A stretch of DNA of 64,000 bases from Brasenia schreberi (GCA_036023115.1 JAYKKT010000064.1:9446001-9510000), one strand, 5' to 3'; shown: positions 49,906 to 62,205, counted from the first letter of the stretch. A program made the numbers and translations. The notes: generated from the letters alone by a model not told the origin.

Positions 49906-52900
49906 ATTGCAGTAGAATATCATGAATACATTAGGAGATGCAGGAGGATAAGGGGCTTAACTGCTTCTCGGTTGCACCACCCTTCTCTTTCACTCCTTTC
50001 TTTTCATACAAGAAAACTCACGGTAACCCTAGTGGATTTACAATTTATAATAAAAAAGTTTAAAGACTAAAATACTCTTATACTAGAGATATTCTTCCTG
50101 ATAGCTCCTCTTGGATCAAGATCATAACAAATCTACATGGATCTAGATCCAAATCTGTTTCTTCAACATGCCCCTCAAGTTGGGTGTAGGATATTGATTA
50201 CTCCCAAGTTACTAAGAGCTCTCTTTAAACCTATTGTGGTCAATTGTTTTGTCAATATATCTGCTACTTAGTCATCTGAGCGTACATGTATGAGTTTGAA
50301 AACACCTTAAGTGACCTCTCTAATTAAATGACAATCTACTTCAATGTGTTTAGTTCTATCATGATATATTGGATTCAAGGTAATTTGTATGGCTACCTTA
50401 CTATTTGTGAAGAACTAGATAAGAGTATTTACTCCAATACAAATTTCCTTCATGAGAGATAAAATCCACAAATTCCTCCTACACATACAAAGTAGCCAAA
50501 TGTAGATTTTCTTTTTTCTATTGACCCTGCCCAATCTAACATCTGAAAAAATTTCAATATCCAATGATGGGTTAGGCGTATATAGTATTCCACGAGTTAT
50601 TGTGGATTTAAGATATCGGATTAGGTTGAACACTCAAGATTAATGTGATGTCTTGTTATGCATCCACTTGCAAGCATAACTCATGATAAAACTAATATCA
50701 GGCCTTGTGATGGTGAGGTAAATTAACTTAACTACCAATCTCTGATATCTAACAATATCTTCATATAATTCTTTATCTCTATTGATGACCTTTTTATTTG
50801 ATTCAATGGATACAACACACACTCGACATTCTAATATCTTTGTTTCTTCTAAAAAATCCAAGATGTATTTCCTCTTTCATACAAATATTCTCTTATTACA
50901 TCTTATTGTTACTATGCCGAGAAAGTAATGTAAATTGCTCATATCCTTTGAATCAAAGAAATTGTGTAGCCTCTTCTTAAGAGAACTGATACCATCTACG
51001 TCATCTCGGGTAATGATAATATCATCAACATACACTCCTAATAAGATGGTCTTGTCACTGTGTTTTATGAAGAGGGTATGATCATTGATGCTTCTTTTGA
51101 AACTTATACTTACTAAACTTTTGCTAAAATTTTCAAACCAAGCTCTTGGTGATTGTTTTAGCTCATACAATAATTTCTTTAATTTGCAAACCTTATGATC
51201 CCATTTTTTCATGATACCCAAGTGGTAGGTCCATGTATATGCCTTCCAATAAATCTCCTTAAAGGAAAGCATTTTTTACATCCAGTTGTCATAAGTCACA
51301 CCTTTTATTGATTGCTACACTAAGAAGTACCTAAATACTATTCATGTTGGCTACATGTGTAAATGTCTCTGTGTAGTCTATTTCATACGATTGACTTTAT
51401 CCCTTGGTTACTAACCTTGCTTTTTATCTCTTAATGGGCATGTCTGTATTGAATTTAATTGTGTAGATCCACTTACATCCTATTGGTTTGCGGCATGGTG
51501 AAAGATCTGTCAGTTCCTAGGTGTGGTTTTCCCCCCAATATCTTGGCTTCTTTAAAATGCTTTGAAATAGCATAAGTTTTTGCATTGTATCACAAATGTC
51601 TGGTATTCTTTTGAAAGATTAGAGGACACATGTTGATTGATAGGATATTTAGTTGTCTCGCGTTTTCCTTTTCTTAATGCAATAGGTTGATCATCATAAG
51701 AATCAAAAGAAGAGATTAAATGATTTACCTTCGGTGCTGATGAAACTGAATTAGGAGAAATGCTAGGGTTTCTTTGTGTACGAGCTCCTACCCTTTATCT
51801 TCATTCCTTCTATATGTAGAAGGATGGTATATTTGGTATAACATTATTCTTTGAAATATAAAATAGAATCCCTTCATTAAATATCACGTACATCGTGACA
51901 TAAGTCCTTTTTTTATTGAGTCATAACATTTATAACTAGAAGAGTATCCTAGAAAAATATAACAAAACAAGTACACCAAAATACTATATGAAATTGTTTA
52001 TGGGTAAGACATGAAATAGAATGGTGTACTCCCTAACTATCATACTTGACATACGATTTATAAGGTATACTGCAGTTAGGACAACTTCTCCCCAATAATA
52101 CTTAGGGACATTATATCCCAACAACTTCAACCATATGAAATTTTTTTCTTTTAACAACTCTATTTTATTGAGAAATATTAGAGTAAGAGGTCTCAAGCAG
52201 TATCCTATGCTTCAAAAAATCGAGTGCAATCATCAATAAATGATATGAAATATTTATAACCATATAAAAAAGTAGTATAACATGGGACCCAAACATCAAA
52301 ATGAACAACTTCAAATGGTTTTAAGGCTCTTGATTCATTCATATGAAATGACACGATGGTGCTTAACCTTTTGAAAAGTACGTAAAGTAAAATTACAATT
52401 ACTAGCTAATCTTGGTAACAATGTCTTTATTTTTTATAGTGATAAATACCCATGCCACAATACTATTTCTTCCTGTCGGTTTACTGTCATACAGGTGGAT
52501 ACATCCTTTGTCTCAATCCTCATCTCCTCATAATGATAAAGCCTTTTCTTTATGATACCTTGACCAAAGATCCTCCCTATCTTCACTTCCTGAAATAAAC
52601 AATCATTAGACCGAAAGATTATAAAGCAATTTAGATCTTATGCATATATAAACAACAAATTAATTAAAAGGTTAGGGATATACAAGACATTATTAAGTTT
52701 TGCCACAGACATAATGATACTCACTTTTCTTGTTACATGAATCATTAGCCAACTAAATTCCATTTTTTCATGCATTATCCGATATTCATGGAAATGTTAC
52801 TAATGTCCCACCATATGGTACGTAGCACCCAAACATTACCCATTGTCATAAATGAGAAGGGGTATGCCATAGTTGCCTGAGGATCTGCAATTGAGGAAGA

Positions 52901-54103
52901 AAATATTGCCCATGAATCAACCAATCTAGTCTTAATCTCTTATAACCTCTTTTTCATCTCTTCTAATGAGTCTAATCCAACCTCATGAGTTGCTTTATCA
53001 CCATTATCATTGTAGTATGCTCATTGAAATTGGGTCGACCTACCAGATCCCAATAAGTTTCTTTCGTATCGTGAACACTTCAATTTATCTTTCTTATCTC
53101 ACATTGGTTGTGATCAACCTATACCACTGCCACCAAATGCTCCCTTCAATCTCTAGAAGTATGTTTCCGTCCCACAAATGATGTATTTTAAGTGCCATTT
53201 TACCTTCTTTTTCAAGGTTCTTCTTGTCTTTTCTCTTAATAATATGAAGTAAACCGTACTAAGAGGTAAAATACTTAAAATATTATTATTATTGATAACC
53301 TTAAACTCAGGTGATACTCTCACAATAAATCAAATACTTTTTGTTCATTGAAATCTTCATTGTGTTCCTTTGTACATGTCTGACATTTGGTTCTGCAAAA
53401 GAATTGTAACTCTTTCCAAAGACCTCTAAGTTCATCATAGTATTCATTGATCGGTCTTCCTCCTCCTTCTGACATCTGTGTATGTTTTCTATAGTTTCAT
53501 ATTTTTTTGCAATATTCTTTCTCTGAGCATATGTATCATGAACTGCCTTTCAGATATCAACAACTGATTCAAGAAGCATAACAATACTTCTTATAGTTGG
53601 ATTCATGGATTGAATCAACTATGAATTTATCAATGCATTTTATTTTTGCCACCCAAAGTAGGTTGAATCATCATCGCTTGATCAAGAGATTTTTCCTGTG
53701 AGATACTCCCACTTTCTTCTTGCCACAATTGAAAGTTTAATAGATCGTACCCATTACTCGTAATTCTTTCTATCCAGTTTAATAGATCCTCCCCACTACT
53801 CAGCGGATCTGCATAATCAACAACTTTCCCTTTTAACACATAGTAATCCCCTCTTTCTTATCGTTTTTTAAATCAAGACCACCTTTGCACAACCCACATT
53901 TTTTATATGCACTTCATAGCAAATCGTTTAGATTTGCACTACCCGATCTACACCACACGCACGATCTATGATTCTATAGTCCACCACTGCTTGATCTCAT
54001 GATTTGGTGTCTATCACAGCTTGATCTTTTTCACAATAGCCAGTCAAACATAAAAAAGTTAAACCATCCTTATGGATCTAGATCCAAATTTGTTTCTTCA
54101 ACA
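49906..54103 (-). mobile_element. Second Copia retrotransposon (Copia-2)
   Basis: The left (3') LTR ends at 50168 with tttcttcaaca. The right (5') LTR ends the same way at 54103. Both carry ggatctagatccaaat, but the right one is shortened or diverged. The purine tract next to the 3' LTR reads cttgaggggca on the minus strand. Coding order, minus: gag (53840-53200), integrase (TAVYLINRM near 52070), RT (LYELKQSPRAWFENF, LLGVYVDDIIITRDD near 51000-51150), LIYLTITRPDISFIMSYA (50690-50750), RNase H (IRYLKSTITRGILYTP near 50600). AAAAT flanks (49901-49905, 54104-54108) may be the target duplication. Many stops; inactive. Confidence 0.82.
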
Positions 54104-54245
54104 AAAATAACTTTATCACATTTTTCATACTATTGCTTACGGTCTTGCTTTAAACCATATAAAGACTTACTAATTTGCAAACTTTAAGTTCTTATCCGGA
54201 TACAACAAAACATTTGGGTTGTTCTATATACACCTCCTCTTCTAA

Positions 54246-54365
54246 TTCACCATTTAAAAATATCACGTTAACATCCATTTGGTGAATAACAAGTTTATAT
54301 ATAGAAACATCACCATTTAAAAATGTTGTTTTAACATCCATTTGCAGTGAATAATCAATTTATAT
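54246..54365. repeat. 65-bp imperfect tandem duplication in Copia-1 RT
   Basis: caccatttaaaaat-at/gtt-ttaacatccatttg occurs at 54247 and again at 54312. Each copy is followed by gtgaataa and a tttatat word. Confidence 0.8.
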
Positions 54366-56118
54366 GTAGTAAGGCAAGGCTAAAACAATCAAAACTCCAA
54401 ATAGAATAAATTTTAGTTACTGAGCAAATGTATAAAAAAAGTCAACATTTTGTTTTTGAGTAAAATCTTTTGCTATAATCTAGCCTTATATTTTTCAATT
54501 GATCTCGTCGAGGTTATATTTCCTTTTAAAAATCCATTTACAACCAATTATTATATGTTGTTTGAAATTATTCAAGATCCGTTCAAGCTCAAACAATTGC
54601 TTTATGACGGATCTACCATCATATAATTATCGAAACAAGAAATTACTTTTAACATCTTTCATCGTGTACCTCGCTTCAAGTTTGCCCCACAAATCCTTTG
54701 CACACACTCATGTTTGGTAGGTGTCAAATAAGGCATGTTATGTACCATTAAAGATGTAACCTATACAAATATAATCGTCATTATACTACTTTTGTCATTT
54801 ATGAGCTTATTCAAGGGTCTCATTCTCCTTCCTTTCTAACCTTGATCCAGAGAGAACATACACGACATTCAATGCGGTAAGAAAGAAGTGCATCTTATTT
54901 TACCACCGTAAAAAATTACCACCATCAAATCTATCTAATTTGATGAAGTCGTATATCATCTCTCGAAGGAAAATAACCATTTGGCAAAATAAATCAAAAG
55001 TTTGTTAGAATCAAGCTCTTATAGACAATGTTGTTCGACATCATATCGCCCCATATTGTTTTTTTAATACTAAAAAAATGAAAATAATATTAATAATTCC
55101 AAAAATTCACGATAATTGAAAACAATTCATATGATGCATAAGTTGAGTAAATATTCATCAATCATCATTCAATTTTAAATGTATAAAGCATTTAAGCAAT
55201 ACATTCTTAGCAAAATTACAACTTTCATAATTGGAAAAAGAATTATATATCGTAATCCGGATCAACTAAATAATCTTCATCTTCTCCTCCTTGTTCAAAA
55301 TATCACCACTTTCAGCTTTAAAATCAAAATCAACATCCCCTTGATGTTGTTGTGCTCCTTTCAAATTAATTCATTGAACATCTTCTTTAGTTAGGAGTCT
55401 ATTTGCTTCACTATCTTCCATAATCCACTCCTTTAAGATATCAAAATTGTCCATACTTATTGGATCAAATTGCTTCTCTTCCCTATTTAACTTTTTAATT
55501 GCCTACAAGAAAGATAAGTAAATAACATTAATAATTAAATAAAATAAAACATTAAATTAAATACTCAATTAGTAACTAATACTTTGTTACCTTTATCGAA
55601 GCCAAATATTGCAACGAATGAAAACTAGGTCATTAAGTAGCTTATATTCTAACCTATTGCGCTTTTGTGTGTGGATATGTTCAAAGACACTCAAATTCCT
55701 TTAACAACCAGTTGCACTAGAGGTTCGACTCAAAACTCTTATTACAAAATCTCTAAGGTTTGGGCAAATCACTTCTAAACCTATTCCACCAAACATCTAA
55801 TAAAAAAATAAATATAAATATTTATTCCACAATAAATATAAGATTTAAGAAACTTAAATATTAAGATAAACAATTTACTTAGGCGCATATTAGTATAGTT
55901 GTGAATGGCTACAGGCAAGCCCATCAATGAATAACATTATTGTAGATCTTCATTTCTCGATTTATAGTATCTGCTCTACTCTCATCATATACCTTGATTA
56001 ACCTCACTATTTGTTTTAAAGCTTGCAAAATACCAAGATGTTGGATTTAGGTAGTAAGTTGTTGCATGAATAGGTTGATGCAACTGTTTATTTCATCTAT
56101 TATCGATAATATTTTACA

Positions 56119-56180
56119 GCAACAACAACCACAACAAGAACAACTAAGCCTTTTCCCATACTAGACGGAGTCGGCTAGTA
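56119..56180 (-). mobile_element. 62-bp RTE 3'-end insertion with a perfect 17-bp duplication
   Basis: The insert is the RTE AAC-rich tail and terminal ~40 bases (gaacaactaagccttttccc, then catactagacggagtcggct), minus sense. It is flanked on both sides by ATCGATAATATTTTACA (56102-56118 and 56181-56197). The corresponding place in hAT-1 lacks it. An extreme 5' truncation of a LINE, nested in hAT-2. Confidence 0.95.
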
Positions 56181-57528
56181 ATCGATAATATTTTACAAGG
56201 ATACATAATTTCTCTTTTTTCTATTAAAATTTGTTCTAATAACTTCTTTAACTTTAACCCCATCGATGGATTCATAAAGATAGCCCATAAATGGCTTCTC
56301 TTTGCTATTTGTCAATCTCAAAACTTTGACTAATGGACATGTGATCCTTAATAGTCTAACACAAGAGTTCCAAAATGTACTGCTAAATACTGTCTCTAAA
56401 ATCTCATTAAGTTTTATGTTTCTCCTATTTTGAGACAACTCTGCAAACTGCTGCTACTCATATAAAAAAAATATTTTCTTCAAGGTTTGCTTCCTGATAA
56501 GAAATTAATTGTCACTCGTTTGAGAAAAAAACTTCTCTTCAAGGCTTGCTTTTGTTTAATAATGCTCTATACTGATAATAAATTAATTACAAACTGAGTA
56601 TCAGTTGTACAAAAGATCTCTATACTATATGTATATCTCTTTATCATATATAATACAAAAGCATGATTATAGATAAATTTTATGATATCTAGACAATACT
56701 GAGTTGCTGCCTTAATCTCATATATCTCTCCAATATACTCCAGTATGAGATATAAACAATGGGTTGCACATGGTGTTCAATAAAAAGTCCCATAAGTATC
56801 AACTAAGTCATTTCCAGCTGCTTTATAGTTAGTAGTACATGGACTACATTCTCAAACACAATCCAAACTCTTGCCTTAGAACCTCTAAGGAATAGTGCTC
56901 CTCTAATATGTCTAGGTATCTTAAAAACATAAATCCTTTAAGACAATAGACAAAGAGGCTTAACAAAACAAAGTCCTTCCTCGCTTATTTGTTCATATGT
57001 CTACTAGAATAAGATCTTCCTCTAGCCCTTCCTCTTCTACCACTTTCAACCTATTCAACAACCCTCTTTCCTCTAGTTGTAAGTCAAGAACTACTGCTAT
57101 CAACCTTTGTCCTATCATCAAGTTCATCAACATCATCTTCTTCCTCAAACATCTCTATATCATCATCTTGTCGTCTCTTCTTAACTATAATCATAATTAT
57201 CTTATACTCTCAATCATCTGTAGACATTGTCATTTAATGGTTTCTAGGACTTTCCTAATTTTGCCTGCACAAGGAGCAACTTCTTTCATAGTCCTTACTA
57301 GGTGATATTTCAAACGAGAAATTCCACCACTAATCACCTTCTCACAAAAAACACATTTAATTTTTAATATGTTTTCCTCAACTGTTGTATTCTACTGCCA
57401 TGTCAAATCATCATACCAAGATTGGGAGTCACTAACACCCCTTCCTGCCATCTCAATTTGACACTTAAATCTTAATAAACCTGAAAAATAAAAGCACTTC
57501 ATAAACTACCAAAACACTCAAATAGAGT

Positions 57529-57892
57529 GTTTCCCATTTCACAAATACAACAAAAGTATATGCACATGCACTTCATAAGTTAATATATTACCATTTTAAA
57601 AAAGCATAAAAAAACACCAAATACAAAGAGAAAAAAAAAACTACGCCATAACTACCAGAATGTTGGTGTTTCCACTAGAGAAGTGATGGTGGCGTTGGAG
57701 ACCCTTAAAATGTCTCCCACTTCACAAATACAACAAAAGGATATGCACGTGCACTTCATAAGTTAATATATTGTCATTTTAAAAAAACACACAACAACAC
57801 CAAATACAAAGAGAAAAAAAAACTATACCATAACTACCGGAATGTTAGTGTTTCCACTAGGGAAGTGATGGTGGCGTTGGAGACCCTTGAAA
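57529..57892. repeat. 182-bp tandem duplication in hAT-2
   Basis: Copies start near 57529 and 57711. Each holds acttcataagttaatatatt and agtgatggtggcgttggaga. It lies in the transposase leader region. Confidence 0.9.
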
Positions 57893-59803
57893 CCCAATGT
57901 CTCACCATAACTGGAAGTAACCTTTTGAAAGAGTTTAAAGACCCAAAATAGAAGCCAAAAAACCTGCATAAACATGAGTTTCTATTCAGCCAGGGCGTAT
58001 CGCCCATATCGTATGATATGGGAGATACATGTTGTATCATGTGATACAACACGATTATCGTATGATACAGGCAATACACGTTGTATCATGTGATATAACA
58101 TGATTTTGTATCTTCTACGATACAGTATCGTGTATCTTTTCAAGGAATCTCAGGATACGATGTAATACATATAGCATTGCTTATAGGTGGCACGGTTCTT
58201 GAGTAGTTAATACCCGAGAAATCAAATTTAACACTTTAAAAGAAGGTTATGATAGCACTATTCTTCGAGGCATGATAAACAATAACCTTTAGGTTTATTT
58301 TCTGTCACCGGTACCAAATAACCGAATGCAATGGATCCCGACAAATATCTTCACGATACAATGAAGATCGTCGACTCGTTTTGCCCAAACGCAACCGAGT
58401 CGTAGACAAATCGGCAAAGCAAAGATGATGATATTGCAAACCCAATTAGCGCTACAATTGGACTTACAAGCTCTTTTGGAAACTATGTAGGAAAGGACTC
58501 ACTCAATGAGAGAAAAATTGGATGAATCTTATTTCCAATAACATGATGAAGATGTAACTCATCACATGTTACTAATGAACATAATTGCCACTCAAAAATG
58601 TGACTCTTAATGCCATAACATAGATGATAAATGCTCAAGAGTTACATCCATTTTATATGCTACTAATGAGCACATTATCACTCAAGTAAATGGGTATTTA
58701 TGCCAAAATATGGTTGAAAATTTCTCAAGAGTTACAACCACTACATTTGCTATTGATGAGCACAGTTATCACTTAAATGACTTTTAACACTACAATATAG
58801 CTGAAAAAGACTCAAGAGTTACAGCCATTACATGTGCTACTAATGAACACAATTATCACTTAACAAAGTGGCTATTAATGCCACAAATATGCTGAAAATA
58901 CTAATGACTTTTAGCCACTACATATGCTACTAATAAGCACAATTATCACTTAAGCAAGTGGCTATTAATGTCACAACATGACTGTACTCATAACTTTCAA
59001 ATATATATTTTGGTATTTTGAAAATAGACCCAACATATTCCAATACCAACATAACAACCAAAACACTAACGCACCAATCTGAAAAGTTTAAGATTCATTA
59101 CATCGTGTCTTTAAAGCATCCATGCGGAATGGCCTACCGTAGAAGCATTCCTAATTATGAAGAAAAACCCTGAAGAATACATCTCTTTTTGGTGCTGTCC
59201 TTTGAGTAGTTTGGCTATGACTTTCACTGATGAATCCACATACAGAAACTTGATGAACGCAAATAACCATAGAAAAATAAGATCCAATGAAAGGATACTT
59301 AACATAATATTATCTGCTAGCATGCATTGAAGAGGAAGCGAAGATAAAACAAATCCACCTAAAATACCACATCGGAATATAAGATTAAGAAAAAACAGAA
59401 AATATCACGACAAAAACAATGAATTAATCATTGTACTATTAGATGCATGACATTTCATCAAGAAACAAGCATTCAAATTCTAAATAAGAGAAATAGTTGA
59501 TTCAGTAATTTAGACAAATTAAACCATAAAGATCATATTTGGCACATTAAAAAGATATCACGCAGAATATACCTGGTAAAATTTTCATAATTAGTAACTA
59601 CCAATCTATGATAATTTCCTGAAAATCTTAAGCTTCAATTAGTTAGAGGACCGTATTCTGCAAAATAACTTTGGAACTTCAAATTTCCCAACGGAACAAT
59701 CCCAATAAACGGTCCCCAATCTAAACGGAGTTCCCGAACACAAATGAGATGAAATGTGCCCTAAAAGAAGCGAGACAAAGGAGAAACTAAAACCAAGCGA
59801 TAC

Positions 59804-59897
59804 CGTGATGGGCGTAGATGTAGGCTTTCCTCCAAGAGTATATGTGATCTCCCGGATTTAATTCACTACGATCGATCCTATTCGAAAGAACTCCCAT
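59804..59897 (-). CDS. LRAT-domain protein, exon 1
   Basis: The ATG at 59897-59895 opens [20 protein letters not shown], followed by [11 protein letters not shown], and stops at a GT donor (59803-59802) after CAC G. This is the usual N-terminus of plant LRAT-domain proteins (start, PGDHIY, then the catalytic His of HHG). The matching remainder of the domain (IYVGDD onward) is at 37853-37198 with a compatible phase, and no other candidate for either half exists in the window. I therefore join them across ~22 kb. The upstream sequence has a CT/GA microsatellite in the presumed 5' UTR. Confidence 0.88.
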
Positions 59898-59933
59898 CTC
59901 CTTCTTCCCCTTTTGCAACCCCTAACCTCTTCT

Positions 59934-59936
<3 letters not shown>

Positions 59937-59974
<38 letters not shown>

Positions 59975-59976
59975 AG
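59937..59976. repeat. GA microsatellite and G tract in the LRAT-gene leader
   Basis: GA repeats followed by about ten G. On the gene's strand this is a C tract then CT repeats, about 40-80 bases upstream of the ATG. Confidence 0.95.
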
Positions 59977-60361
59977 GTATTTGCTTCCAAGGAATGGCGA
60001 GGTTTTCGGGTTCTGGGTCCGATCTCATATAAACCCGAAACTGGTATCCCAAGCTTAATAGGTCTCCAATTCAAGAAGGCCGTTCTCTACGGAACACCGT
60101 TTGGTTGCTTTTCCAGGCAAAACCGAACCAGCCACCAATTCTCAGTCGTTTACATGATAGCAAGACGCTCCTCTTTATTTGAATACCCACCTGCGCCACC
60201 AGTGGCGGATCAAGAAACTTATTTTCTTGTCATTGACAATTGCCTATTCAGAAGAGAACAATCCATCCATTCATCAATTACTGTATTTTTTCTTTTGTCA
60301 TGAATTTTAATTTCAAATGCCTTTTGTAAAGAACATAAATAAAATGGACAAAGAGCCATGA

Positions 60362-60483
60362 TTCTCCGGCTAGTGGATCAACTTACAATGGTGAGGCCAA
60401 AGACAGTACAAGGCCCAGGTATCGAACTCATGACCTTTTAACTTGTGAACCAACCCCCTAGCAGGTGGGCTATTGCTCCTTGT
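60362..60483 (-). repeat. SINE-like repeat, copy C
   Basis: Inverted relative to copies A and B. On the minus strand: gcaatagcccacctgctagg (box A-like), then gtcatgagttcgatacctgg (box B-like), then ctttggcctcaccattgtaa. Confidence 0.6.
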
Positions 60484-61732
60484 AAGTTGAGGTATTGCTC
60501 TTTGTGCAGTTTACAGTTAACTTCAATTTGAAGATCAAGTGTTTCGTGCCCGAGAACTTGGATGTCTGGCTGGGGTCGGCATACACTTCCGGACCGAAAA
60601 AGAGGTATCACATTGAACATTACACATGATATTATAAATTATCAGCCACTTTTTGAGATCAATGATTTATCATATTCGACTCTTTTGTGACATCGGACAT
60701 TTTTGGAACAGTTGGGCCCTACTTCAATTATGTATCTTACTTGGGTTAGGCCCGACCACAACCCACAACTTGTGTTGGTGGTGGTAGGTCACCTTGCTTT
60801 GCTAAACCTCCTTTTTTTCATGTTTTGCTTTTAAACTTTTGGCACATCTAGATGAGCTATAGTTCTAAATTTAGGTGATCAATACACCCTTAATCTCAAC
60901 ATATCCCCAACTGTGGCTGTAAATCCAGCTGATTTTCTTCCATTATAAGAACTGCTGTGGCGCATACATCTCCCATTTTGTTATTGAAATTGAAAGTGAG
61001 ATATATGAAGCTCTTTGTTAATAATGACAGTTCATATCAATATGCTTAGTTCTTAATGAGGTTAACAAACATAAAATTGAAGATGTTAAAGAGGAGAGAG
61101 TGTTAATGTGCAGTATGAATCAATAAACTATCCATTGTACACACATGAATGCCCATCAAACTAGAATCCAATTGAGGAAAAGTTATTGATTCTAGTAGTT
61201 CTTTTGATAATTGAGAAGAAATCTTTCATTCTAATTACCTTTCCATGGTTGTTCCCAAACACCAAACAAAGAAGGAAGGTTGTGTTATGTAGCTACATCC
61301 AACAATGAAGTATACTTTGTCCTAGCATTCACTATAGGGCAAGATCTTTCTTAACCTAGAAGACCATAAAGCATGCTAAGGTGGGAGTACTGAGTTCATG
61401 GGAAGTCATGATGTTGCACCCCCGAAAACAACCTTTTGGCCCATTGATGGGAGATTCTTAAGATTGTTAAGATGAGAGCTTCCGAAGACGAATGGTTTTC
61501 ATCGAAGATGTCAAGAAAAACATCTTTGTTGCGGACTGGTTATCATGTCCTTCCATCTACTCAGTTCCTATATAAATCTTTGTAATGTATCATGTTGTTT
61601 ATCTTCCGAAGGTGACGGGGTGTACCGAAAAGAGAATTCTCATGACAGGAGTTTATACTAATCCTTGTAATTTAATGAGCATTCTATGCATAATTACAGT
61701 GTTTTATTACCTCAAGCTTTCTGTTCTTTGGT
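60484..61732. other. Intergenic stretch
   Basis: Upstream of the LRAT-domain gene, between two SINE-like copies. No gene recognised. Confidence 0.4.
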
Positions 61733-61812
61733 AAAATGGGGAGGCCAAAGCCTGATGCATGCCCCAGGTATCGAACAAATGACCCCTAGCCAGGTGAGTT
61801 ATTGTGACTTTT
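61733..61812 (-). repeat. SINE-like repeat, copy D
   Basis: On the minus strand: aactcacctggctaggggtc, then ttgttcgatacctggggcat, then ggctttggcctccccatttt. Same order as copies A-C. Confidence 0.6.
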
Positions 61813-62103
61813 ATCCCAAGCTTTCAACTAAAAGAAACTGATCCATTAGCCAAGTTCTTTGTGTACTTCAAACAACACTTGTAGGTGAGATGCTTATGGT
61901 GTGCGAGGTCGAGGCCGATTTTATAAGGGAAAATCATCCACCAAGGAATCTTTGTCGAAAATTTTTGCTATAAGTGTTTTGTTTTTGGAAATATTTCCTT
62001 GAATTTTGGCTTACAATATCAAAAGTGAGCCATTTGTATTACATAACTAGTGTGAGAAAACGTTTGGTTAAGGTAAACTTGATTAAAAACACGCACAACC
62101 AGC

Positions 62104-62205
62104 AACGGCTCACCTGGCTAGGGGGTCGAGTCATGAGTTCGAGACCGGAGGCATGCATCTGGCTTCGGCCTTCCCACCATACCAACAAATAAAAAAAGCT
62201 TCAAG
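62104..62205 (+). repeat. SINE-like repeat, copy B
   Basis: ggctcacctggctagggggt, then catgagttcgagaccggagg, then catctggcttcggccttccc and an A-rich end (aaataaaaaaagc). Confidence 0.65.

Larger units (their letters stand above)
55026..58179 (-). mobile_element. hAT transposon (hAT-2) nested in the Copia-1 LTR
   Basis: 3154 bp. Flanks CTTATAGA (55018-55025) and CTTATAGG (58180-58187) form an 8-bp duplication with one change. The ends CAATGTTGTT and, inverted, CAATGCTATA are decayed versions of hAT-1 ends. The minus strand carries the same transposase family, much degraded. Examples are QNRRNIKLNEILETVFSSTF and LLRITCPLVKVLRLTNSKEK near 56250-56430, and the acidic C-terminus near 55250-55330. 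GATACG-type subterminal words survive as ATACA/GTATC variants near 57990-58160. Inactive. Confidence 0.92.
39841..59035 (-). mobile_element. Copia LTR retrotransposon (Copia-1), split by later insertions
   Basis: 3' LTR 39841-40749 and 5' LTR 55003-59035 (hAT removed, about 870 bp) share termini TGYTRGARTC ... CCCAACA and much internal sequence. Flanks TATTG (39836-39840) and TATTC (59036-59040) fit a 5-bp target duplication. A purine tract (ggtggggga, minus) abuts the 3' LTR at 40750. Gag (FDGGNFLRW and FFLTALNVVYVL near 54860-54930; QLFELERILNNF near 54570) lies next to the 5' LTR. The RT N-part is at 54105-54365 and the RT C-part with FDMKDMREVDVILNIRITRE at 42650-43314. RNase H (TCIADYTMVVEFV, EAKWLRNMLHD) is split by a small element. 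Integrase is missing. All frames are broken, so the element is immobile. Confidence 0.85.
55003..59035 (-). repeat. 5' LTR of Copia-1, split by hAT-2
   Basis: 55003-55025 (tgttagaatcaagctcttat) and 58180-59035 (ttataggtggcacggttctt ... cccaaca) together match the 3' LTR at 39841-40749. Confidence 0.85.
37854..59803 (-). other. ~22 kb intron of the LRAT-domain gene, filled with nested transposons
   Basis: Donor GT at 59803-59802 and acceptor AG at 37855-37854 join exon 1 and exon 2 in phase (CAC G|GT ATT, giving HHGIYVGDD). The intron holds an RTE fragment (38150-39375) and one Copia element (39841-59035) that contains all the other insertions. Only 37854-38149, 39376-39840 and 59036-59803 lie outside transposons. 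Confidence 0.8.

Noticed and set aside
39841..59035. Treating the Copia pieces at 39.8-43.3 kb and 54.1-59.0 kb as two separate elements
   Set aside because: Matching LTR ends, TATTG/TATTC outer flanks, and complementary RT halves on either side of precisely bounded insertions favour a single element.
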